Translations under genes and position numbers: made by a program
The notes under the pieces: generated by a model
What the model saw: only the letters and a program-made list of their open reading frames with translations
Told to the model about the DNA's origin: nothing
Databases searched by the model: none
Assembly: GCA_937902995.1 (NCBI GenBank)
Contig: CALEKY010000142.1
Coordinates: 1 to 64,000, forward strand
Length of the DNA: 64,000 bases
Direction: 5' to 3'
DNA from: an uncultured Sinobacteraceae bacterium
Lineage (GTDB): Bacteria > Pseudomonadota > Gammaproteobacteria > Steroidobacterales > Steroidobacteraceae
Shown here: positions 24,725 to 33,443 of the stretch, piece by piece
Layout: each line of letters starts with the position of its first letter
Position numbering within the stretch: position 1 is the stretch's first letter

Positions 24725-25864
24725 GTGAAACGCAGAGATTTCCTCGTGAGCGCGATGGCGGTCGGTTCGGCGGGCTTCTCCGTCTCTAGCCGAGTCTTCG
24801 GTCAGGTTCGTCCCTGCCCAGTGCCGGAACTTCGCGTCGACGACACAGTCGTCAACACAAGCTGCCAAAGCACGGCCATAGAGAACGTTGCAGCATCCCT
24901 GAGCCCAGGCCAAAGCACATCGCTTGGTGACACCGGTCTCTCGTCGGACGCGCTTTTTACGATTCAATGGGCGAACCGCTTCCACTACGACCACTCGCGC
25001 GGTCGCGCTCACCTGCTCGGGAAGAACGCGTCCTCCCAAGGCGGAGAACGCTCTCATTGCATCTACGATGCAGCTTCGAACAAGTGGCAATACGCCATCT
25101 ATGGCGGCAGTGAAACGGGGCATATCTACGAATCGTTCATTTACGATCCGAAAACCGGTACGCCTTACCACGGCATGTGGAGCACCGGCGCCACGCCATT
25201 GCGCTATTGGACCGAAGGATCCCGGTTGGATAGTTGGTCGACCACCAGCACCGCTCCTTGGAACTTCAGCTCAACGAACGCCACCAATCCAGTCCTTGGC
25301 TGGCACCCGAACCTTTTCGGCGAGGGAGACGGCGGAGTACTCGCGATTCGCTTGGTATCCGGCTCAACCGTCGAGCTCGTCGCGTGGCGCCGCTCGAACA
25401 ACACCTGGAGTCGAGTTGAGGGGTCGTCGCACAGTGCTAGCGGTGGAAGCCCACAGTACGGCGCAATCGAATATATCCGCGGCGCAGGGTACGCCATTGC
25501 CACATTCGCAACCGGAAACACCTACATCATCCGCGCAGGCTCGGGTGGAAGGATTGCGACTCCCGAGCGGATCAGCAATCCGCCAATTCAATGCCGACAC
25601 ACCGGGACTGGCAACATCGGCATTCTGATCGACGATCCGAGCGGAGGCCCTGCTCCTTACATTCTGGAAAAGGGCGGCAGCAACCGAGTCTGGCGGTATG
25701 AGGGCGGCCAGTGGCGGCAAAGAAACTATACGCATCCTTTGCCGGCGGGCGGGGTTACGAGCAATACGAACTGGGTCGTGGCCTCCGTGTATCCGTTGGG
25801 AGTCTTTTGGGGCCGCGACAATCGCAGCAGCTCACCCTCCATAATCTGGCGTCCCAGCGGCTAA
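24725..25864 (+). CDS. Tat-exported protein of unknown function (beta-propeller-like repeats)
   Basis: A 379-residue secreted protein starting at GTG 24725 behind AAGGTGAG, with twin-arginine signal MKRRDFLVSA and cleavage near VFGQ. The mature N-terminus QVRPCP...L.VD...TSC is nearly the same pattern as in the upstream protein, yet the body is unrelated: repeated strands with Trp and Gly (IYDAASNKWQY, SFIYDPKTG, GWHPNLFGEGDGG) suggest a beta-propeller or sugar-binding fold. It is 25 bases after the stop of the preceding gene and surely co-transcribed. No function can be read. Confidence 0.65.
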   Translation: MKRRDFLVSAMAVGSAGFSVSSRVFGQVRPCPVPELRVDDTVVNTSCQSTAIENVAASLSPGQSTSLGDTGLSSDALFTIQWANRFHYDHSRGRAHLLGKNASSQGGERSHCIYDAASNKWQYAIYGGSETGHIYESFIYDPKTGTPYHGMWSTGATPLRYWTEGSRLDSWSTTSTAPWNFSSTNATNPVLGWHPNLFGEGDGGVLAIRLVSGSTVELVAWRRSNNTWSRVEGSSHSASGGSPQYGAIEYIRGAGYAIATFATGNTYIIRAGSGGRIATPERISNPPIQCRHTGTGNIGILIDDPSGGPAPYILEKGGSNRVWRYEGGQWRQRNYTHPLPAGGVTSNTNWVVASVYPLGVFWGRDNRSSSPSIIWRPSG

Positions 25865-25923
25865 TTAGTGCCCATCCTCCGTTCTCGCTGCGCGCAGTGG
25901 CCGCGACGCGGTAACCTTTGCGG

Positions 25924-27096
25924 ATGCATGCACCGACAGCCCCTACCGAACATGGAGCTCCTCGCAAGCAAATCGCTCCGATCTTGCCGTTGTTGGACTG
26001 GCGCCCGTTCAGCATTGGTTCGAACTTACGAGTTCCATCTGTTCTGAATGTCGGTTCTCCGATCCTTGTGACGCGCGGGGCAGATGCAATCCGTCTAGCC
26101 TTACGGCGGATTGCCACGGCACTGGGAGACGAGGTGCTCGTTCCGGCGTTCCATTGTCCGTCGATGGTGAAGCCTATTCTTGCGGAGGGTGCACAGCCGG
26201 TCTTCTACCGAATCTCGGAGAATCTCGCCATCGGCCTCGAGCACATCGAGCCTCACGTTAATGCGCGCACGCGAGCGATCCTCGTTCCGCATTTGTTCAA
26301 TCGACTGCAGGATCTCCGATCGATCCGAACCTTTTGCGACGAACGCGGAATCGCCCTGATCGAGGATTGTGCCCACGCACTTTTCGGCTCGGTTGGCGGA
26401 TCACCAGTCGGCAGTCGCGGACATTTCGCTATCGCTAGCCCAAGGAAATTCCTTCCACTGGAAGAAGGTGGGCTCCTAACCAGCGCGATCGATGACCTTA
26501 ATGAGATCCGTCTTCAGGTCCCATCGCGGGGACGTTCGCTCCGACTGGTTTTCGACGCTGTGGACCGAGCGACCTCGTACGGTCGTCTGCGTGGCCTTCG
26601 ACCCGCGGTTGACCTGGTTAAGTTAGCCGGCCGAGCCGCCCGCCGAACTCAGAACGCAGAGGCACCGCCTTCGGAGTCCGCTTCCCCCAAGGACGACTTT
26701 GGCAGTCCGGGCCGCGCGAGCCGATTTACGCGATGGACAATGCCCCACCTCATCTCGGAGACACAACTGCGCAAGCGTAGCGATCATTACTTCCGTCTGA
26801 GCGCAGCAATCGCCGACTGCACTTCGATGCGCGTGTTGACCAATGACCCCTATGACCACTTCGTCCCCTACGTCGTCCCGATTTTGCTCGAAGACCCCGA
26901 TCGTCAGTTCGACCGCCTGAAACAGCTCGGAGTACCCATGTGGAGATGGGAATACAGCAAATTTGGTGTATGTCCCGTTAGCGATTGGTTTTCGAGGGCA
27001 CTAATACAGATACCGTGTCACCAATCACTGCGCGCGGCCGAGCTAGACGCGATCATTGCCGCCCTGAGATCGGTAGGAGGTTCCAGACGTGAGTGA
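25924..27096 (+). CDS. DegT/DnrJ/EryC1-type PLP aminotransferase-like protein
   Basis: A 390-residue protein of the fold-type I sugar aminotransferase group. The PLP-phosphate and aspartate region LIEDCAHALFGS (Asp near residue 148) and Lys near 175 in SPRKFLPLEEGG, followed by EEGG as in GEGG of the family, are visible. About 100 residues in the middle (from the RLQVPSRG region to PKDDF) are poor in conserved motifs and longer than usual. It would transfer an amino group to a keto-sugar nucleotide. Start chosen at ATG; TTG six bases earlier is an alternative. Overlaps the GNAT gene by eight bases. Confidence 0.72.
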   Translation: MHAPTAPTEHGAPRKQIAPILPLLDWRPFSIGSNLRVPSVLNVGSPILVTRGADAIRLALRRIATALGDEVLVPAFHCPSMVKPILAEGAQPVFYRISENLAIGLEHIEPHVNARTRAILVPHLFNRLQDLRSIRTFCDERGIALIEDCAHALFGSVGGSPVGSRGHFAIASPRKFLPLEEGGLLTSAIDDLNEIRLQVPSRGRSLRLVFDAVDRATSYGRLRGLRPAVDLVKLAGRAARRTQNAEAPPSESASPKDDFGSPGRASRFTRWTMPHLISETQLRKRSDHYFRLSAAIADCTSMRVLTNDPYDHFVPYVVPILLEDPDRQFDRLKQLGVPMWRWEYSKFGVCPVSDWFSRALIQIPCHQSLRAAELDAIIAALRSVGGSRRE

Positions 27097-28150
27097 TGCG
27101 GCCCGGTGGTTCATGTTGACGGAGAGACGACTGCCGGCGGATTGGTGGGATACGTGGGATCGCCTCAATGGCTCCAGCATGGAGTTCCATCCATTGCTCG
27201 CTTCCAGCATGGTCAAGGAACTCGTCGCTCATTTCGGGGAGCGCACACTCCGATTCGCCGAGCTGCGTTCTGGAAAGCGGACACTCGCTCAAACCATTGT
27301 GCACGGCACTGCCGTGGGCCGGTGGACGCTTTTTGCGCCGTCTCAAGCCCCTATCGCACCCTTCGTCTTCGACCGTTCGATCAGCGGCAACTCGCGCCAC
27401 ATCTATACCCTACTCACAGGACTTATTCCGGCGCTCGCTTTGCACGTGCCGTATCAAGATCCCCTGTACTCGCTCCTGCCGCCGAACCCCACACCCCGCA
27501 TCACACATCAGCACCTCGGAACGACCATCGCCATCTCAGCGCCGGAAGGCTTCGAGCCCTACTGGTCGACACGTCCGCGCGATTTGCGACAGAACGTTCG
27601 CCGATACATGAAACGGGCCGAGAGCAATGGACTTTCGGTGTCGCTCGAAGTCTCGGCCGATCCAGAAAGCATCGGGAAAGCGGTCGATCGATTCGGCGAG
27701 CTGGAAAGTCAGGGTTGGAAGGGACGGGAGGGAACAGCGCTTCACCCGGAAAACGCCCAGGGCCGCTTTTATCGAAAGCTGCTCACGACGCTCGCTGCGG
27801 CCGGCCAAGCCTGGGCGTTTGAGCTACGGCTGGGACAACAACTCGCGGCGTCACGGCTCCTGATTGGCGGACCGACCATGTACGTCATGCTGAAGACAAC
27901 GTACGCTGAAGAGCTTCGGCAGTACGCGCCTGGGCGAATACTGTTGCACTTGTGTCTTGCGGATCTCCTGAACCGCAACGATGGACCGCGCCGCGTCGAG
28001 TTCTACACGAGAGCGAATGCTGACATGCTCTCGTGGGGCACACACACTAGAGAGATGTTCTCTGCAACGCTCTACCGCTTCCCTCTGCTCGCCACGTTGT
28101 CGACATGGCGGGCGCGGCGATGCTCAAATGATCTGACGACTTCGGATTGA
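27089..28150 (+). CDS. GNAT-family acyltransferase (BioF2/CelD-like)
   Basis: A 353-residue protein with a C-terminal GNAT fold of the type found in cellulose biosynthesis CelD and FemAB-like enzymes: ELESQGWKGREGTAL, LRLGQQLAASRLL and TTYAEELRQYAPGRILLHLCLADL are recognisable. It starts at GTG with AGGAGG eight bases before. It would transfer an acetyl or acyl group to an amino sugar, and the aminotransferase just upstream could make that amine. Its last 27 bases overlap the 3' end of the minus-strand glycosyltransferase gene. Confidence 0.78.
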   Translation: MSDAARWFMLTERRLPADWWDTWDRLNGSSMEFHPLLASSMVKELVAHFGERTLRFAELRSGKRTLAQTIVHGTAVGRWTLFAPSQAPIAPFVFDRSISGNSRHIYTLLTGLIPALALHVPYQDPLYSLLPPNPTPRITHQHLGTTIAISAPEGFEPYWSTRPRDLRQNVRRYMKRAESNGLSVSLEVSADPESIGKAVDRFGELESQGWKGREGTALHPENAQGRFYRKLLTTLAAAGQAWAFELRLGQQLAASRLLIGGPTMYVMLKTTYAEELRQYAPGRILLHLCLADLLNRNDGPRRVEFYTRANADMLSWGTHTREMFSATLYRFPLLATLSTWRARRCSNDLTTSD

Positions 28151-29380
28151 TTCTCGAGCTTCGGTTAATCGCGCGAGCAACTCCGCTAACTCCTCGCTCC
28201 GCCTGCTTCTGGAGGCCCCTGCGACTGCGCTCTCATTGGGAAGCGGAAACGACGTCGGTGCCGTACAGAACCTCAGAAGGAGCTGTTGTATCGCCTGCGG
28301 ATCGTCCAGGGGAGCAATGCTATCGATTCCGGCTCGTTGCAGTACTCCTGCCGTATCCCCTCGCGGATCCGTCAACGCGATGATCGGCCGCCGCGCTCGG
28401 ATGTACTCGTAGAGTTTTGCCGGGATTTGCTCGTTACAACTTGCAGATTGCAGGACGAGCAATCCATCCGCACTCAGCATCTCGCTAAGCGCCGCTCTAT
28501 ATTGAATGGACGGAGCGATTTCGATCGCCTCGGACACCCCCTGCACCTCCGCAAGCTCACGAATCAAATTCTCGTGCGCGGCCGCTCGAAACCTGATCTT
28601 CAATTTTCGATACGAGTCGGGAGCCGACTCCTTCAACATGCGCAAAGCCACCATGAGCGCTGAAGGATCGCGTTCCTTTGGATACACCGTACCGCTGTGA
28701 ACCAGAACGATGCTTTCGTTTGCCCCCACTACGGCACACGAGACGTTCGAGAACGAATCTTCATCGTAGCCATTTTCGATGACGATGATTTTCTCGCGCT
28801 GCGCAGGGTACCGCCGTGCATACAGCTCGCGCGCACCGGGGGTCGTGAACGTACTAACATCGGCAAGTGCGATGGTTTCCCGTTCGATGCGTTCGAAATG
28901 CCTCCAGGTTACAGGGTTCGACGGATAGCCTTCTTGGGCCATCGGATCGCGAAAGTCGGCGATCCAGGGAAGTCCACTCAGTTTCGCCAGATGTTTACCG
29001 ATCTTGTGGGCGGTCGCGATTGGGAAGGTAGACCAAATTGCAATCGGGCGATAACGCCGGATCGCGGCCGCCCCCTGCAAAACCGCTCCGGGTAGCCAAG
29101 ACATCCACCGATCCGGCCTCGCTGCAAAACTCGGGTACTTTCCACGAATCGAGAAATGTCTGGCAGCATCCCAAGCCGGAGCTCGGATCACCTCGGTGCC
29201 TTCGGGAACCTCAGCGGTCAGGTCATCGCTTCGGCTCTCATACGCGCGCGGGTGGGCAGTCAAAACGATAGGCTGCCAACCGTATCGCGGCAGATGCTGG
29301 ACAAAGCGCAGTGTGCGTTGAATTCCACTGCTTCCACGCAGCGGCGGAAAGTGAAACGCGATCATCAAAACGCGTTTCAC
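28124..29380 (-). CDS. Glycosyltransferase family 4-like
   Basis: A 418-residue GT-B fold protein. The N-terminus KRVLMIAFHFPPLRGSSGIQRTLRF and HSGTVYPKERDPSALM in the C-terminal domain mark a GT4-type enzyme; a glutamate in the EX7E region appears near YEYIRARRPIIALTD. I start at GTG, since the longer frame runs through unrelated sequence and the TPR gene upstream ends six bases before. It probably adds one sugar to the lipid-linked repeat unit. Donor unknown. Confidence 0.8.
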   Translation of the reverse strand: MKRVLMIAFHFPPLRGSSGIQRTLRFVQHLPRYGWQPIVLTAHPRAYESRSDDLTAEVPEGTEVIRAPAWDAARHFSIRGKYPSFAARPDRWMSWLPGAVLQGAAAIRRYRPIAIWSTFPIATAHKIGKHLAKLSGLPWIADFRDPMAQEGYPSNPVTWRHFERIERETIALADVSTFTTPGARELYARRYPAQREKIIVIENGYDEDSFSNVSCAVVGANESIVLVHSGTVYPKERDPSALMVALRMLKESAPDSYRKLKIRFRAAAHENLIRELAEVQGVSEAIEIAPSIQYRAALSEMLSADGLLVLQSASCNEQIPAKLYEYIRARRPIIALTDPRGDTAGVLQRAGIDSIAPLDDPQAIQQLLLRFCTAPTSFPLPNESAVAGASRSRRSEELAELLARLTEARESIRSRQII

Positions 29381-29385
29381 GTGAG

Positions 29386-30117
29386 TTACTCGTTCCAAAG
29401 GTTTAGCTTGCTGAGTTTCTGCTTCAGGCCCGGTAAAGGATATCCGGCGCTGTACGCAGCACGAGCGTGTTCGACAGCGCAATCTTGATCGTCGAGCTCG
29501 AGGCAAATGAGTCCGAGGTTGTAGTGAATGTCAACAGATTGACCATCCGTGGCGGCGAGTCCTTTCTCCAGCGTCTCTCGCGCCAGGCCCAAGCGCTTTG
29601 TGTCTCGATAAAGAATAGCCAATCCGACGTATGGCATTGGATCCGTCGGCTTGGCTTTCATGGCTGTTTGAAAGTGTCCCTCCGCCAATGGGATATCCCC
29701 GCGAAGCTTCTCGACCCAAGCCAAATTCGCGGCAATTGAAGAGTAGAGAGGGCTCGAAGGGGTCACATTTCGAAACGTGTACATGCTCTCATCCCGCGCC
29801 CGGTTGAGCATGTGTTCGCGTCTGCGGGGGTCGGGCTCCACTCTGGCGCGGGCGAGCCAAGCCAAGCCTGCGCAATGGTGATGCACATGTAGATACGTCT
29901 CGGAACCAATGCTTGCTTCCGCCGCTCGGCGCTCCGCAGCGGATACAGAGTTCACAAACTCAGAACGCCGTCCGATGTTTGTCTCGACATATCTCGCTTG
30001 GCAGTACTTGGGCCAAGCCGTGTACTCCAAACGTGTGGGCACGAAATCGTACCCCCACGCCAAAGCTGGCATCAGCAGGGTGCACAGAACAAATGTCTTA
30101 CCGCGCAGGATTGGCAT
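29386..30117 (-). CDS. Exported TPR-repeat protein
   Basis: A 243-residue protein with a Sec signal peptide (about 1-22, ALAWG end) and tetratricopeptide-like helices in the C-terminal half: SSIAANLAWVEKLRGDIPLAEGHFQ, PYVGLAILYRDTKRLGLARETLEKGL and VDIHYNLGLICLELDDQDCAVEH. Such a small TPR protein may be an assembly factor in the periplasm. It overlaps the hydrolase 1 gene by 20 bases and precedes a glycosyltransferase, so it belongs to the minus-strand operon. Function unknown. Confidence 0.7.
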   Translation of the reverse strand: MPILRGKTFVLCTLLMPALAWGYDFVPTRLEYTAWPKYCQARYVETNIGRRSEFVNSVSAAERRAAEASIGSETYLHVHHHCAGLAWLARARVEPDPRRREHMLNRARDESMYTFRNVTPSSPLYSSIAANLAWVEKLRGDIPLAEGHFQTAMKAKPTDPMPYVGLAILYRDTKRLGLARETLEKGLAATDGQSVDIHYNLGLICLELDDQDCAVEHARAAYSAGYPLPGLKQKLSKLNLWNE

Positions 30118-31003
30118 CGCAGTCGAAGGTTAGCGTCTTGGGTGCGTTGTTCAAGTGCCCTTTCGCCAAAGGAGACAGCAAGCAAGCTTCAATCTGCCGC
30201 ACTGCAAAATCGAGATCCTTTCGGCTCGAGAACGTATGGTCTGCGTCCTGGAGGCGAACGACCTGCAAATTCGGTCGCGCAAGTGCTGCCCGCCATTTGG
30301 GTTCACGCTCGCAGAGATCGTCGAACTCACGGGCTGTCAGGTCTTGGCCGCTCATCAAAAGCAACACGGGCCCGCGAAACCCGCTCAGCCCTTCGAGCAT
30401 TCGCTCCACGAACCCCTTCGCTTGCGTCGTCCTCCGGCTTCGCACGAGCGTCCGGATGAAATCCGCGGCAGACTTCATTATGTGGAATTCGCCCGATAGC
30501 ACCTTGCGCCAGAACGAGCGTTGCAGGAACCGTTGGAGGTAATAGTGCCGCACGAAAGACCGAGCTTCGCCCTGCTCGCTGCGAACCCAAGGATTGGCAA
30601 GCACTAACCCTTCCACTCGTGGGTCCGCAGCACCATGCATCAGCACTGCCGACGCTGCGTCGCACAGACCAAAGAGTACGATTCGATCGAGCTTTCCGCT
30701 CAGTTTTCGCTGGAAGGCGTCCATCGCGCTGCGCACGTCCTCGCCAACGTCCTCGAAGGACCTCATCGCACCGCTGCTGTCGCCCATTCCGCGATAATCG
30801 AAGCGAAATACTGGAAAGCCGCGCGACGCCAGCGCGCGTGCCATCAAGACGAACTGCCGATGGCTGCCAACGCGGTACTGAGGTCCGCCCACGAGGACGA
30901 GCACACCCACGCAGGCCGAATGATCGCCGGCATTGTGCAGGATGCCGACGAGAGATTCGCCGCAGCACTCGAAAACAATGGGTTCCTCCACCCAAATGCT
31001 CAT
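30098..31003 (-). CDS. Alpha/beta hydrolase, exosortase A-associated (hydrolase 1)
   Basis: A 301-residue serine-hydrolase-fold protein in which the nucleophile elbow reads GLCDAAS, with Cys114 in place of Ser, a known mark of the exosortase-associated hydrolase 1 family. The oxyanion-side GGPQYRVGSHRQF and the C-terminal DADHTFSS His complete the triad. It pairs with hydrolase 2 directly upstream and with an ACP, suggesting release or transfer of a carrier-bound acyl group by a Cys thioesterase-like mechanism. Overlaps hydrolase 2 by four bases. Confidence 0.87.
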   Translation of the reverse strand: MSIWVEEPIVFECCGESLVGILHNAGDHSACVGVLVLVGGPQYRVGSHRQFVLMARALASRGFPVFRFDYRGMGDSSGAMRSFEDVGEDVRSAMDAFQRKLSGKLDRIVLFGLCDAASAVLMHGAADPRVEGLVLANPWVRSEQGEARSFVRHYYLQRFLQRSFWRKVLSGEFHIMKSAADFIRTLVRSRRTTQAKGFVERMLEGLSGFRGPVLLLMSGQDLTAREFDDLCEREPKWRAALARPNLQVVRLQDADHTFSSRKDLDFAVRQIEACLLSPLAKGHLNNAPKTLTFDCDANPAR

Positions 31004-31827
31004 GTGCTCTCCAGGAACGCTGCTAAGGTTTGCCTCACGAGTTCGGCGTTCGTCACGATCTCTGTCGACGCCCAGAATGGTTCGCCAACAGTTCTGATTT
31101 GATTGACGTCGCTTATCACGGTTCTTGCGCGCTCAATCGCCTTCACAGCCGGCGCTGGAAGCGGCGCGTCCGCCTCGCGCACGATTTCCACCCAGTACAG
31201 CTTTCCGAGCTTTTCGTGCAGCCCATCGGCGAGTCGCACTTTGTCGAGCTGGCGGACGAGATTTCTGGAAAGCTCATATCCAGCGACTTCTAGGTCAGAT
31301 CCGCCCTCGATCTGCGCACGCAAGTCTGCAACGGATTCTTTACGGTCTCGCATCATGGAGGCAGCAACGCGCATGCGTAAAAATTGTGTAACGTAGCGCT
31401 CTCCATCAAGCACGGGCTGCCAGAACATGGTGCGCACCACCGGCTCGGCGAAGCCGGCCGCTGCTTCTGCGGCGAGAGCGCAGCCCAGGCGTACAGCGAG
31501 AATGCCCGTAACCCGCATTCCCTGCTCGGAGGCCCATGTCGCGCTTCGAATTACATCCCCCTTCCAGACTTCCCAATCTGCCTCACGAAACTCGCCTTCG
31601 CTATCGCCGGTGCCGTACAGATCCACAGACAAGCTGGCCACACCCTGTGCAGCAAGCTCAATTGCCACTTCCGTGAGGAGCTTACGCGTCTTGTTCATCT
31701 CCTCCGCGAAAGGAGGCACGAAAATCACACACTGAGGATCGGGAACACGCGGCGGTCTACGCAGCAATGTAAACAGCTTGCCGCGGCGACCATCGATGAA
31801 CTGCGCGTGAGCCCCCATGCCGCTCAA
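31000..31827 (-). CDS. Alpha/beta hydrolase, exosortase A-associated (hydrolase 2)
   Basis: A 275-residue alpha/beta-hydrolase-fold protein. FVPPFAEEMNKTRKLL and DLYGTGDSEGEF fit the exosortase-associated hydrolase 2 family. The usual nucleophile elbow is replaced by AVRLGCALAA and no clear catalytic Ser is visible, so it may be a partner or regulator of hydrolase 1 rather than an enzyme. It overlaps the ACP gene stop by four bases. A start at the second Met (31818) is equally plausible. Confidence 0.83.
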   Translation of the reverse strand: MSGMGAHAQFIDGRRGKLFTLLRRPPRVPDPQCVIFVPPFAEEMNKTRKLLTEVAIELAAQGVASLSVDLYGTGDSEGEFREADWEVWKGDVIRSATWASEQGMRVTGILAVRLGCALAAEAAAGFAEPVVRTMFWQPVLDGERYVTQFLRMRVAASMMRDRKESVADLRAQIEGGSDLEVAGYELSRNLVRQLDKVRLADGLHEKLGKLYWVEIVREADAPLPAPAVKAIERARTVISDVNQIRTVGEPFWASTEIVTNAELVRQTLAAFLEST

Positions 31828-32075
31828 GATTGAATCTTCAAATCGACGAACGCTGCTACAGAGCCAAGGGTCTCGAAAACTTCTCCGCTCACTTCGTCGT
31901 CCTCGATGGTGATGCCGAACTCCTCCTCGATCATCGTGAGAACGGCAACCACTGCCATCGAATCGAATTCGGGTATGGCTCCCAGCAACGGACTCGCGGG
32001 CGTCAGCGCCTGCGCGCGGTCGCCCAAGTGCAGAGCGCTGCCGATAATTGCTTTCAGTCGATCAACGGTATTCAT
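31824..32075 (-). CDS. Acyl carrier protein 2
   Basis: An 83-residue acidic carrier protein with the phosphopantetheine Ser in EFDSMAVV, the position typical of carriers in exosortase A loci. It lies twelve bases after the glycosyltransferase stop and overlaps hydrolase 2. The ligase at 14.9 kb, decarboxylase at 16.5 kb and the two hydrolases are the expected partners in this gene family, although they are on different strands here. Confidence 0.87.
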   Translation of the reverse strand: MNTVDRLKAIIGSALHLGDRAQALTPASPLLGAIPEFDSMAVVAVLTMIEEEFGITIEDDEVSGEVFETLGSVAAFVDLKIQS

Positions 32076-32087
32076 ACAGCCCTGAGT

Positions 32088-33254
32088 CTATTTTGAGGAT
32101 GCACGTGGAGTCGCCCACGTCGTGTACGTTCTGCCGCGGTAGGCCTCGATGATTCCACGCGCGCTTGCCACGTTCACCAAACAGAAATAGTAAGGCACCG
32201 CGAGTGCGCGAGGGATTGAGCTACGGCCACGAGCCAAGTAGCCGCCGAGCGCCAGCACATACATCGCCACCTGCAGGCCCAGCGTCCAGTGATAAATCGC
32301 TGCCGCATCGAGCAGCAACAAGTTCAAGACGAACGTGGCCACCATGAACAGCGGCATCAGCCAGCGCAGGACCTTGTGCGAGATCAGCTCGATGGCGAAG
32401 AAGCCGAATCGAAAAGGATTCATGAGTGCGGGCAAGGTCCACGTGGCACGCCAAGCGCGGTTGACGATGCGCACCTTGCGGCGGAACTCGACATCGAAGC
32501 CATCGCCGGCCTCCTCCACCGAGCGAGCCTCGGGCTCGTAAACGCAGCGATAACCGCTCATCACGATCTGCATCGGATTGACGAAATCGGAGAGCGCGTC
32601 CGGACGCATGTCTCGATAGAGGGCACGACGGATCGCGTAGATCGCGCCATCGCCGCCAACCGTCGAACCGACCTGCGTTTCCAGCCGCTTGATACCCGTC
32701 TCGTATTTCCAATACAGCGATTCGCTCTGTTGCGCACCGCCGTCCGCATCGGCGTAGGTGGACTCGCCGACGACTGCGCCCACCTTCGGATCGGCAAAAT
32801 TGCGCACCATCTTTCGGATGGCGTCCTTGAAATACATCGCATTCGCATCCGAGAAAACGATGATCTCTCCGCGCGCCGCCTTGACCGCGGCGTTGAGTCC
32901 GACGGTCTTGCCGCCGCGCTCGGGCATCCGCAGGAGCTTCACGCGCGGATCGCCGAAGTTCTGCACGATCTCGTCGGTACCGTCATCCGAGGCGTCAGAC
33001 ACAACGAGAATCTCGAGTTGCTCCGCCGGATAGTCGAGCTGCGTGCTATTGACCAGCTTGTCCCGAATGACGGCTGCTTCGTTGTACGCCGAGACAATGA
33101 GGGTGACCGATGGGGTCTGCTCCGCGCGCGCCACGGGGCGAGAACCGCCTAGCAGGCGCACCAGCCAGAGCAACACGGGGTAGCCGGCGTAGACATACAC
33201 AGCCAGGCCGGCCGCCAGCCAAAAGGCGATTTCCACCATTCGATGAAATTCCAT
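32088..33254 (-). CDS. Membrane glycosyltransferase family 2
   Basis: A 388-residue GT2 protein. One N-terminal membrane helix (about 7-30), the GT-A domain with VTLIVSAYNEA, DDGT and the metal-binding DxD-like FSDANAMYF, then two to three C-terminal membrane helices (about 295-365). This shape is shared by processive and lipid-linked glycosyltransferases that work at the inner membrane. The EGDGFD/RRKVRIVNRA region resembles the Q/RxxRW acceptor site without the final Trp. It heads the minus operon with ACP 2. Substrate unknown. Confidence 0.85.
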   Translation of the reverse strand: MEFHRMVEIAFWLAAGLAVYVYAGYPVLLWLVRLLGGSRPVARAEQTPSVTLIVSAYNEAAVIRDKLVNSTQLDYPAEQLEILVVSDASDDGTDEIVQNFGDPRVKLLRMPERGGKTVGLNAAVKAARGEIIVFSDANAMYFKDAIRKMVRNFADPKVGAVVGESTYADADGGAQQSESLYWKYETGIKRLETQVGSTVGGDGAIYAIRRALYRDMRPDALSDFVNPMQIVMSGYRCVYEPEARSVEEAGDGFDVEFRRKVRIVNRAWRATWTLPALMNPFRFGFFAIELISHKVLRWLMPLFMVATFVLNLLLLDAAAIYHWTLGLQVAMYVLALGGYLARGRSSIPRALAVPYYFCLVNVASARGIIEAYRGRTYTTWATPRASSK

Positions 33255-33443
33255 AATGAGCCGTCCGCGGCGCCGTGCGACAGGGCTCGTATCGGCGGCT
33301 CAGAAGCGCACGAGCTCTTTACGAATCAAAGGGGAACGCAGGATAGCTGAATGGCGCCAGCCACACATCGGACCTTCGTCAAGGTTTAGAACCTGACGTT
33401 TCCAGTATCATTCCGAGCCTTTCAAGAGAGAGCTCCCCGCACG

